DNA of 64,000 nt from REEB76 sp963774895 (GTDB taxonomy: Bacteria > Pseudomonadota > Gammaproteobacteria > Natronospirales > REEB76), in the NCBI GenBank assembly GCA_963774895.1, contig CAVZGN010000003.1:1-64000 (forward strand), written 5' to 3'. The notes under the pieces are model-generated. The model searched no databases. It was given only the letters and a program-made list of their open reading frames with translations, and was not told the DNA's origin. A program made the translations under genes and the position numbers. Shown here piece after piece: positions 35,501 through 43,200 of this stretch. Within the stretch, counting starts at the first letter, position 1. The number at the start of each line of letters is the position of its first letter.

Positions 35501-36058
35501 GGTGTTGGTGTTGGAGAATGTAAATCCCCCGGTATTGCTCATCACATACACCCAGGTGCTGTAAAGACTCGCGCCACCAGTGCTGTAATCCAGCAGGCCG
35601 AAATCCGTGTTGCCCACATAGGTATTCAGGATCGCCTGCACTGACTGTTTGGCCACATTCAGCCGGCTCGCCGAGTTGTCGCACAGATTAGCGCCGCAAG
35701 TGGCGGTATAAAGCTGCGAGCTGCCAGCGGCGCCGCCGGTCACCGGCGGGGTGAAACCAGTGGGTACGATAAAATTTACTGGCGAGCTGGATGCATTCAG
35801 CTGCGAGGGCACCGAGCTCATGCCCGAGCCGGTCATGATGGCGCCGGACAGATCACCGTCCATGGATTGTGAATTGGGAATAGCCAACAGCACCTGCGGA
35901 TGCGCCGGCGAGACCAGCGTCAGCGGAATGTTGGAGACGGAAACCACGGGGGTGGCCGCCAGCGCTGGCAGGATGCCTACGACCATGGTCAGTAGAGCCG
36001 CTACCACAGACCATGCGATCTTTGCCAGTCCGTGTTTGATCTCAGCTCGCATTATCAT
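32546..36058 (-). CDS. pilY1: PilY1 tip-associated adhesin, copy 1
   Basis: A 1170-residue exported protein. Residues 1-36 form a signal peptide ending ALAA. The N-terminal half holds a von Willebrand A-like domain (VIMITDGLPTQD near residue 400); where the MIDAS normally begins D-x-S-x-S, this protein reads PNSQSMDG (61-68), so the first Asp is not conserved there. The C-terminal half is the PilY1 beta-propeller with ALDVTNPASI and a calcium loop LDLNNDGQLNSGDQ near residue 1125. PilY1 sits at the pilus tip and, with minor pilins, primes pilus assembly and mediates surface sensing. It is followed by the PilY2-like gene 39 bases on. Confidence 0.93.
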   Translation of the reverse strand: MIMRAEIKHGLAKIAWSVVAALLTMVVGILPALAATPVVSVSNIPLTLVSPAHPQVLLAIPNSQSMDGDLSGAIMTGSGMSSVPSQLNASSSPVNFIVPTGFTPPVTGGAAGSSQLYTATCGANLCDNSASRLNVAKQSVQAILNTYVGNTDFGLLDYSTGGASLYSTWVYVMSNTGGFTFSNTNTPAPPVGEYIANPCYNQVSGNTVYNDCNSMKAKLGANLMTMPYMNVQFSSDDPTVNDVLYAPNGYADPVCLVYGTTSPATPFPPNRSLAQYEAGSITVSYPSEINACAPTVGPTNAGFVPYQPQTMYISRGFGYYTTQSATTGNLILSLQTAGTNPTQAQIQTVINKFTPYLQPETNNGGTSEVKALAVQSPMAGLLSKALAYFNTNPASSNGCPPQRYVIMITDGLPTQDLSSNLWPPLGSQSAQNPPNGYGVTATFNGDGSLNSTNDQALTDTITELKALANSANPVKTYIIGVGAGVDPSQNPQAAATLTAMAIAGNTGNYFAATSPDQVAIDMTAILSAIQAANMSTSSAAVNSTGLKAGAVAYQAQFTSADQPYQDWTGNLVAYPILSDGTVNTTAPMWASQTQLDSQAPGSRIIATWNPPSSSGTPFEYGAGYGITQSTTLGLDLGTTNATIQNVVNYLRGSHALETHNGGTYRDRSHLLGDIVDSNPLYVGPPNGPYQDPTYVSFELAQVNRPAVLYVGANDGMLHAFDPNTGNEEFAYVPNGVFANLVNLTKVTYNQAHQFFVDGSPTSGDVQFSDNSWHTLVIGGLNAGGKSIYALDVTNPASITSETTLASNVKWEFTDTYLGLTYSQPFIAYTNVTGSNFVVFFGNGYNNSNAKPYLYAVNAQTGALLTRIDLCASVTPNPCNAALPNGLSSPVAINSGGALSLPDDTVYAGDLQGNLWKVNISSANPTNWTVQLLFQARDSLSNPQPITTAPVVSLHPDFPRDLGTIVYFGTGQLLGTPDLSTTGVQTFYGVWDKPGLSSVLLRSNLAQQTLSAPTAGPSGTIVRTVSSTPINWGSQYGWYENLSISGERVVANPRLENQAVVFTTYVPNTSSCTVGGQSWLLAVNYATGGSFPNPELDLNNDGQLNSGDQVGGQNPVGLYLGTVYSASPTIISASLGDLGAVKLVSESNGQIKNVGQAPPPNQRQSWREIPD

Positions 36059-36116
36059 AGGTTTACCTTGTACGTTGCAGCCAAATGGCCATGCCGTGCA
36101 CCCTGGTTAAATCTAT

Positions 36117-36689
36117 TCACGGGGTCACCACAGACTGCAGAATCACATGCGTGGTCTGATCACCGCCGGTGGCGTACACCGTGATTCGGTAGGGTTGCAC
36201 CGGCGGCGCACCGGAACCGCTCTGCTGTTGTCCGAGGTTGCTACCGGGCGGCGCCACCGGCGGCAGCTGTTCGATGATGAAGACTGGCTGCTGGTTTGCA
36301 GGTATGCCGGCGATACTGAGTCCCGGCACCGGATTGTTGATGGGCAGGGCAGTGTCCCAGATATTGGCAATGGTCCAGGCGGAAGTCCAGGTGTTCGCAC
36401 CACAACAGGTGCTGAGCATATACAGGCCGTTGGCATTGCCGGCGTAATCGGCATTGTCCCAAAGCCCCTGCAGGATGCCGCTCTGCGCCGCATTCAGCCC
36501 GGCCTCGGCGGCCTGGAAAGCCATATCGTGGTTGCGTGCATTGCCGGCCATGCGCTCTTCCAGCGAAGTGCTCTGGGCGGCGGCCAAACCCAGCAGTGTC
36601 AACACCAACAGCAGTATCAGAGCCACGACCAGTACGAAGCCCGATTGGTGTTGCGGGTGAAAATCCAAAGAACCTGATTTGCGGAGCAT
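36117..36689 (-). CDS. pilX: minor pilin assembly protein PilX, copy 1
   Basis: A 190-residue protein with a PilX N-terminus: GFVLVVALILLLVLTLLGLA, then QSTSLEERMAGNARNHDMAFQAAEAGLNAA, a stretch shared almost exactly with copy 2. PilX belongs to the minor pilin complex that carries PilY1. The C-terminal domain is beta-rich with Pro/Gly loops and differs from copy 2. It is followed by pilY1 after about 58 bases. Confidence 0.9.
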   Translation of the reverse strand: MLRKSGSLDFHPQHQSGFVLVVALILLLVLTLLGLAAAQSTSLEERMAGNARNHDMAFQAAEAGLNAAQSGILQGLWDNADYAGNANGLYMLSTCCGANTWTSAWTIANIWDTALPINNPVPGLSIAGIPANQQPVFIIEQLPPVAPPGSNLGQQQSGSGAPPVQPYRITVYATGGDQTTHVILQSVVTP

Positions 36690-36705
36690 GGGTACGTACC
36701 TTGGT

Positions 36706-37896
36706 TTAACTGGTGGGCAACGGCGCGTTGCGTAGGTAGATGGTGGATGTGAACACGTGCCGCAGGCGCGTATCCCGTGGCGCCGTGACGTAGGTATTGA
36801 GGATATTGTATGTTGGGGCTGCTGTCGGCAGCGGCACGGCGCCGGTACTGCTGCGTACCAGGAGGCCGATCTGCATGCTCAAAACATTCGCCCAGTTGTT
36901 AGTCGTGTCCACTTGGGCAGCCGTCAGATACTGGTTGGGTGAAGTGGCGGAACTGCCACCGGTGTTATTCACACCGTACAGCACCTGCATATTTTCCACA
37001 CCCGGCACGATCACCTGCGGCGCCGCAAAGCTCCCGTTAGCTTGCAATTGGGCCTGAAACAGTGCTGGCGAGTTATCGCCGCCGTTTGCATTTGTATCCT
37101 GGCCGACGTAATACACAATGATATTGGCTGGCAGTACCTGGGCGCCGGCGTCATAACCGACGCTGAAATTGTTTTGATAATTGCCCGGGCCCGGCCCAAG
37201 ACTCCCGATGGTAAGTATCCCGGGAGTATTGTTGTCGGAATTGCTGACCTGGAACGCGGTGCTCTTGACACAATCGCTGATGATCGCCAATTGTCCCGCC
37301 GCCAGGCCGGTACTGGTGGTGACTGTAAGAGCGCTGCCCGCGGATGGTGCGGTCAGATACACGGGATCACTGCTGGCTGACAGCAACACAAATGCATCGC
37401 TGCCGGGATCCGCGTTGGTCAATGCGGCACCTGCGGCAGAGCCTGCCGGGGTGACATCGGTGGTGCCATCCCCGACCGGCGTCCAGGTACCGGAAGTCAG
37501 GGTGGTACCTGTTGGAGTTTCTGAGGCAATCGCATAAGGCGCGGCACTGGTGGCGGTCGCCGGATCGGTGCCGTTGTATTCATAGCCATACACCGGCAAC
37601 AGGTAATTGTAGAGTTGGCCCACGGGATTCAGGATCGTGTTGCTGCGCGCAGTGGTGGCACAACCCATATAGCTGGTCATGCGCACATTGCCACGCATGA
37701 AATCCAGGGCGAAGCGCCCGTATTCCTGCACCTGGGCGGCGGCGGTGTTGGCGCCATAGCCGCTGCGGCTGGAGATGAAGATCGACAGCACGCCGGCCAT
37801 CAGCACCAGGCCCACCACCATGGCGATCATCAATTCGATCAGCGAGAGACCCGATTGCTGGCGGTAAGATGTTTTATTGATGCGCATGTCGTGCAC
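36706..37896 (-). CDS. pilW: minor pilin PilW, copy 1
   Basis: A 396-residue prepilin-like protein with cleavage and helix GLSLIELMIAMVVGLVLMAGV, followed by the PilW mark FISSRSGYGANTAAAQVQEYGRFA and SYMGCATTARS. The C-terminus ends DTRLRHVFTSTIYLRNAPLP, a typical PilW end. It is in the operon fimT-pilV-pilW-pilX, with 2 bases between pilV and pilW. Minor pilins PilV, PilW and PilX form the tip complex with PilY1. Confidence 0.9.
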   Translation of the reverse strand: MHDMRINKTSYRQQSGLSLIELMIAMVVGLVLMAGVLSIFISSRSGYGANTAAAQVQEYGRFALDFMRGNVRMTSYMGCATTARSNTILNPVGQLYNYLLPVYGYEYNGTDPATATSAAPYAIASETPTGTTLTSGTWTPVGDGTTDVTPAGSAAGAALTNADPGSDAFVLLSASSDPVYLTAPSAGSALTVTTSTGLAAGQLAIISDCVKSTAFQVSNSDNNTPGILTIGSLGPGPGNYQNNFSVGYDAGAQVLPANIIVYYVGQDTNANGGDNSPALFQAQLQANGSFAAPQVIVPGVENMQVLYGVNNTGGSSATSPNQYLTAAQVDTTNNWANVLSMQIGLLVRSSTGAVPLPTAAPTYNILNTYVTAPRDTRLRHVFTSTIYLRNAPLPTS

Positions 37897-37898
37897 TC

Positions 37899-38441
37899 CT
37901 AAAACACCGAGCTTACGGCCAGGCTGAAGGTCGTGGGTACGGGCGCGCCGGTTTTGCTGAGTGCCGCGATGCTGCGGCTGTCATTCCATTGCACAGTTAC
38001 GGTCACGGTGGTGACACCACCTACTGTCGCCGTGACGATACTGCCGTCGCCACTCGGCAGGCCATTGCTGGAGGATGCCAGTGCCTGTTTCCATTGCGCC
38101 AGGTCGAAAGCTGCCAAGGTGGGAGAATCGCAGTTGGCGCCGGCACCATTACAGATGGTGGTGGAACCAGGCGCCGGGAAACCCAGGGCGATATCGTAGT
38201 TGCCGTTCTGTGCCGCTAGCTGGTTGGTGCGCATGCGATCGATGATGCTGTAGGCCAATGCCGTAGCCTGGGTGCGCATGTAAGCGCTGTCGTTAGACTT
38301 GACGGTGCTGCTGATCATGGCCGCGATCCCCAGCAGACCCACTGACAAGATCACCAGCGCAATCAGCACTTCCAGCAGGCTGAAACCGGCGGCTGACTGG
38401 TGGCGGCGTAAGATTACGTGATGTGATGGGATGGCAGACAT
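37899..38441 (-). CDS. pilV: minor pilin PilV, copy 1
   Basis: A 180-residue protein whose methylation/cleavage helix is GFSLLEVLIALVILSVGLLG, then AYMRTQATALAYSIIDRMRTN, the characteristic PilV segment. The C-terminal beta domain holds VTVTVQWNDSRS. It is 2 bases upstream of pilW and 12 bases downstream of fimT. It is expected in the tip complex with PilW, PilX and PilY1. Confidence 0.9.
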   Translation of the reverse strand: MSAIPSHHVILRRHQSAAGFSLLEVLIALVILSVGLLGIAAMISSTVKSNDSAYMRTQATALAYSIIDRMRTNQLAAQNGNYDIALGFPAPGSTTICNGAGANCDSPTLAAFDLAQWKQALASSSNGLPSGDGSIVTATVGGVTTVTVTVQWNDSRSIAALSKTGAPVPTTFSLAVSSVF

Positions 38442-38453
38442 GCTGCAATCACC

Positions 38454-39008
38454 TCATGGACAAGTTAGCGGCGTGGAGCCGTTGACTTGATAACCCAGTT
38501 TGGCGGCAGCTTCGGCACGGCCGAAGGGCGCCAGATTGATGGAGCGTGCATACACCGGGCCACGCGCATCGCACAGGGTGAAGTTGACTGGAATTGCCGG
38601 GGTGGGAGTGAGCGTGCCGTTGCCCTGGAATGTGTAACTGTAACTGCCGCTGTCATCGGTGAAGGTGTTATTGCCGCTGACAGCGGGGAACACCCGGATG
38701 ATTGGATTGGTGACGCCGGTAGGTAACGGGTTACTGCTGTAGTAAACAACCCAGCCGCTGGCCCAGGTGGTGCCGCTGCAAGTGGTGTCGCTGCCGGCAC
38801 AGATGCTGACATTGGCGTTGGTGCGTATAGCCTCACTGCGCGCCAGCGAAATGCTGTTGATCAAGGTGTTGAGCTGGGTGATATCCCGATCATTTTTAAT
38901 AGTGGCGCTGAAATCCGGCACCGCGACCGTCGCCAGAATACTGACGATAGCGATCAGCACCAGCAGCTCGATGAGGGTAAAACCGTGTTGGCGTTTTGTG
39001 GTTTGCAT
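38454..39008 (-). CDS. fimT: GspH/FimT-type pseudopilin, copy 1
   Basis: A 184-residue pseudopilin with cleavage motif GFTLIELLVLIAIVSILATV, then the GspH/FimT core LNTLINSISLARSEAIRTNA and VSICAGSDTTC, WASGWVVYY. The C-terminus carries the CDARGPVYARSINLAPFGRA motif. It is the first gene of operon 1, in the fimU/fimT position. FimT homologues can bind DNA during uptake; whether this one does cannot be told by eye. Confidence 0.9.
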   Translation of the reverse strand: MQTTKRQHGFTLIELLVLIAIVSILATVAVPDFSATIKNDRDITQLNTLINSISLARSEAIRTNANVSICAGSDTTCSGTTWASGWVVYYSSNPLPTGVTNPIIRVFPAVSGNNTFTDDSGSYSYTFQGNGTLTPTPAIPVNFTLCDARGPVYARSINLAPFGRAEAAAKLGYQVNGSTPLTCP

Positions 39009-39383
39009 GAGCTAAATATTAAGTGAATCCAGCCAAAAGTGTGATTTTCCAGATGGACGTTTAATAATCGACGATGGACGGTGGTTTACACCGCAGAATT
39101 TATCGATATGTAAAGCCGCGAGCGTAACCCCAGCTGCATGGAATGCATGCAAAAGACATTCCCCAACCCAGTTGAAAATAACCGTCAAAAACAAGTTTAT
39201 TTGACCCAAGACCAAATGGCTGTTTTACCTGTGCTTATCATGGTTATCGATAACAGGACACCCCTGAAATAACCGAACAAGTCACTCAGTTGTTCTTAAG
39301 GTCCCATCGTGACGAATGCAAAAAATATGTTTCGTATTTAAGAACAACAATCGCGCACCAATTTTTATCGCTAAATTCCCCTA
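39009..39383. other. upstream region of pilus operon 1
   Basis: 375 bases between the start of fimT copy 1 and the terminator of operon 2. No gene is seen. A perfect 12-base palindrome GTTATCGATAAC lies at 39243-39254, a possible operator. The AT-rich stretch next to the fimT start should hold the operon 1 promoter, but no clear -10/-35 pair stands out. Confidence 0.5.
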
Positions 39384-39412
39384 CAAAAAAACGGCCGGCA
39401 AAAAGCCGGCCG
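39384..39412 (-). terminator. terminator of pilus operon 2
   Basis: GGCCGGC (39393-39399) and GCCGGCC (39405-39411) around AAAAA, followed on the minus strand by a T run. It is almost the same as the operon 1 terminator, including the following CGGG-GGCGGGAA bases, so the duplication covered the 3' untranslated end. Confidence 0.85.
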
Positions 39413-39433
39413 GGTGGCGGGAATCACTGAGTA

Positions 39434-39889
39434 TTACTGACCCCAGCAGGCGGGGTTGTTGGCACCACCAGAATTGGTGGCGGTTTTGGTTCCGGTCTGG
39501 TCGATAGTGAAATTAGTGCAGTCGGTATCGTTTACCTGGTTGCCAACGGCTGTGGCCCTTAGGATGTAGGCATTCGTAGTAATGGAAGCAGCCGGCGAAG
39601 CTAGTGTGTAATAGTGGTATTGCGTGGAGGTTACCAGCGCTGGTGCGCAGACGTTGCCATTGCCGTTATAGCCAAAGTACTGGGTGTAGCAGCGTTCCAG
39701 ATTCTGTGAATCCATCATCAGCAGGTTTTCGGCATCCGAGCGGTGGGACTTCAATACTGAACGTTCATAGGACGGATAGGCGATGGCCGCAATGATGCCG
39801 ATGATCAGTACCACGATCATCAGTTCGATCAGGGAAAATCCGCGCACATCACCTGGCGAGCTGTACATGTGAGTATATGTTGCCGTCAT
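39434..39889 (-). CDS. pilE: type IV pilin-like protein PilE, copy 2
   Basis: A 151-residue pilin with the same GFSLIELMIVVLIIGIIAAI helix as copy 1 and an identical region through NGNVCAP. The C-terminus differs (DCTNFTIDQTGTKTATNSGG, then NPACWGQ versus DPACWGS), as does the N-terminal leader (MTATYTHMYSSPGDVR). It is the last gene of operon 2 and overlaps the PilY2-like gene by 4 bases. It probably replaces or complements copy 1 in the priming complex. Confidence 0.92.
   Translation of the reverse strand: MTATYTHMYSSPGDVRGFSLIELMIVVLIIGIIAAIAYPSYERSVLKSHRSDAENLLMMDSQNLERCYTQYFGYNGNGNVCAPALVTSTQYHYYTLASPAASITTNAYILRATAVGNQVNDTDCTNFTIDQTGTKTATNSGGANNPACWGQ
39651..39838 (-). repeat. 188-bp tract identical to the other pilE copy
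   Basis: Counterpart of 31960-32147. Its ends are sharp and the surrounding pilE sequence is only similar, so the tract appears to have been homogenised recently. Confidence 0.85.
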
Positions 39890-40254
39890 TTGACTCCGCC
39901 CGGCAACCAGGTGATGCCCACGATCACTTGCGGCTGACTGGAGGCAGCCGGTGTGCTCGGTGCATCACCTGGCGTAATGTTGCCGGTAGTAGCCCCCAGC
40001 ATGATTTGGATGGGCATGCCGATACTCAGCACCGAGAACCCGGCAACACCGCTGAATTTGGCAGTGGGTGAAACCGCATAGGTCTGCCCATTCACAGTGA
40101 TGGAGTGCTGCTGGTAATCGATATTTTCGATGAGGCCTTTGATGACCTGACTACCGGCGTAGCCGCCCATGGCCATGACTGGCGAACACACAGCGAGGCT
40201 CAGGGTTAGAGCAGCCGCCAAGTTCCGGATCATATAGATAGGTTGCTTCAACAT
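39886..40254 (-). CDS. PilY2-position small exported protein, copy 2
   Basis: A 122-residue exported protein with a signal peptide (LTLSLAVCSPVMAMG). The mature part has the same beta pattern as copy 1: LIENIDYQQHSITVNGQTYA then VSPTAKF and SIGMPIQIML. The C-terminal tail differs (STPAASSQPQVIVGITWLPG). It is coupled by a 4-base overlap to pilE copy 2 and lies 33 bases from pilY1. Role inferred only from position and the periplasmic signal. Confidence 0.75.
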   Translation of the reverse strand: MLKQPIYMIRNLAAALTLSLAVCSPVMAMGGYAGSQVIKGLIENIDYQQHSITVNGQTYAVSPTAKFSGVAGFSVLSIGMPIQIMLGATTGNITPGDAPSTPAASSQPQVIVGITWLPGGVK

Positions 40255-40287
40255 TTAATCCACCTCGCTTGTCATTTCACATACCAT

Positions 40288-43200
40288 TTACTGGATCTGC
40301 CACCAGGAACGCCGGCCCGGCTGACCGCCACGCTCGCCGATATTCATGATAGTACCCGAGGACAGGGTGGTGAGCTTCATGGCCTGGATCGAACCCATGC
40401 TGGTCGACAGGATCGCAGGGCTGGAGGCAAACACCTGGCCTAGGCCGATGCCCACTGGATTCAGGCCGCCCACCTGGTCGTTGCTGTTCAGTACGCCATC
40501 GCCGTTGATGTCCAGTTGCGGCTGCGGGAAGCTGCCGCCGTTGGTGTAATTCACCGCCATCAGGTAGGAATCACCGCCCGCAGTACAGCTGGCGAGCGCT
40601 GCCGGCACGAAGGTAGTGAATACCACTTCGCCGTTATACAGGCGCGGATCGGTGATAACGCGTTCACCCGCATCCGACGCCGGACTGCCCGCCACCGCAG
40701 TGCCAAGATCCGTGTACCAGCCGAGCTGGGAGGTCCAGTTCACACTATTGTTGGTGATGGTGCGTACCTCGGTCGACCCGATGGTAGTGTCGGTCAGCAC
40801 TTGGGGCACCAGTTGGGCTAGGGTCACAGTAGAGCCACTGCCGTTATCCAGCACGCCGTAAAAGGACTGGACCTGGGTGGTGGTAAGGTCCGGTATCCCC
40901 AGGTACTGACCGGTGCCGAAATACACCACGGTGCCGGTGGTTATCGGGAAGGTCGGTGCCAGGGAGACGGCCGGCGTCACGGTGATGGGCTGATAATTAC
41001 TGCCGGTGCAGACGCCGCTGCAGGCCGTGAACAATACCGAGACTGTCCAGTTGGCCGGATTGGGATTGGAGATATTCACCCGCCACAGGTTGCCCTGGAG
41101 ATCACCCGCATAAAGGGTGTCCACCGGCTGGCTCACGTTGCCACCGCTGTTGACCACCACTGCGCTGGAAAGGCCGTTGGCTGCGGTGCTGTTGCAGGCA
41201 CCGGGCACGGCCGTACACAGGTCGATGCTGTTGACCAGTTGGCCGGTCTCAGGATTGACAGCGTATATGTAATCGTCGCCGCTGGCATTGTTGTAACCGG
41301 AACCGAAGAACACCAGGAAGCCGTTGGGATTGGCATTCGCGACCCCGGTGACGTTGGTCTGCGCGAGCACCGGCCGGCTATAGGTCAGTCCGAGATTGCC
41401 ATCGGTGAATTCCCACAGCACGCTGGATGACAGATTGGTCTCATTGGTGATGCCCGAGGGATTGGTTACATCCAGGGCATAGATGCTCTGGCCACCATCG
41501 TTTAGACCGCCTACTAGCAGCGTATGCCACGAGTTGTTAGCGAATTTCACGTCACCCGCAGCCGGCGAGCCATCCACGAAGAATTGATGGTCCAGATTAT
41601 AGGTGGTGGAGGTGAGCATATTGAGCTTCGAGAACACGCCGTTGGGGACGAAGGCGAATGTCTCGTTGCCGGTGTTGGTATCGAAGGCATGCAGCATACC
41701 GTCGTTGGCGCCTGCATACAGCATCGGCTCGCGACTGGCGGTACTCGCTATGAATGCCTGATAACTGGGATCCGTCGTGTACGGTCCATCGGAAGGACCG
41801 ATGAACAGCGGCGCACTGTCCACGATATCGCCCAGAATATGCGAGCGGTCGCGGAACGTACCGCTGTTGTGGATCTCATTGGTGGTATCGCCGCGCAGAT
41901 AATTGAGTCGATTCGACGCCAGCCCATCGTTGAGACCGGTGTCGGGATCAGTGTTGAGGACCGTCTGCTGCCCTGCATCGAGATTCGCCAGGCGGAACGG
42001 CACGGCGCTATTGCTGCTGGGATTCCAGGTGGCGACCAGGCGAGTTGTATCCCAGCCGGCGCTGGTGCCGGGTGTACTGGGACAACCGGCGCTGCCGGTG
42101 GCCAGGATATCCAGCTGGCATTGCGCCGACCAGGTGGCGGTGGTGCTGACCACGCCAGTGCTGGCATTAACGGGATAGGCCTGGATATCACCGGGCCAGT
42201 CATGGTAGGAGCCATTGAGGCCGCTGTAGGAAGCCTGGTACACCACGGTGCCCGCATTCAGGCTGCTGCTGTTGCTCGCCGCCGGCACCGCTGACACATT
42301 GGAGACACTGATGATGTTGAGGATGGCATTCAGGTCCGCCACCACGGCACTGGGATTGGTGCCGGGGAAATAGCCGGTGGGGCTGGCGCTACCGGTGCCG
42401 CCGGCCACCGCCATGGCCGTGAGAGCGGCGGCGGCCTGGGGATTGAGGGTGGGATCCACGCCGGGTCCCATGCCGATCACGAAGGTTTTGACATCGGCGG
42501 CCTTGAGCGCTGCCAGTTGATTGATGGTGTCGGTGAGTGCCTGGTCATTGGTGGAAGCGAGCGAGCCATCACCATTATAGGTGGCGCTGACGACGAAGCC
42601 GGCGGCCGCATCGCTGCCCAATGGCGGCCATTGATTACCGGCCAGATCCAGCGTCGGCAGGCCGTCGGTCATGAGGATCACGTAACGTGCCGGCGGGCAA
42701 GGGCCGCCGGGAGATGCACCATAGGTTGAGAGCGCCTTGCTCAGCATGCCGGCGATGGGCGACTGGCCGGCATTGGAAAAGATGGCATTCTTGAAGTTGT
42801 TGTAATTCGGATCGGTGCTCGGCACGTTGTTTTCCGGCACCATGTAGGGCGTGAACATCGCCACAAAGGCCGCAATCTGGGCCGGCGTGGGATTGCTCCC
42901 CGCGGTGCTCACAGGTACCAGCACCTTGCCGGTGGTGGCACTCACGGTGCCCACCTGCAGATAACCGCGACTGGCGTACATCACCTGCGGCGTGTAGGCC
43001 ACGTAGCCGGCGTTGGTCGGGAAGGTATACATGGAATTGTTCCAGCTCACCGACGGTGCGGTATTGCTGTATAGCTCGGACACATTGCCGGCGTTGTAAT
43101 CGCTTAATTGGTAGTTCGCGGGATAAGGGTTGGGAGGCGTGACAATTCCATCCTCGATGAATACCTGATAGTTGGTGAAATTGGCGATATTGGATAGGAA

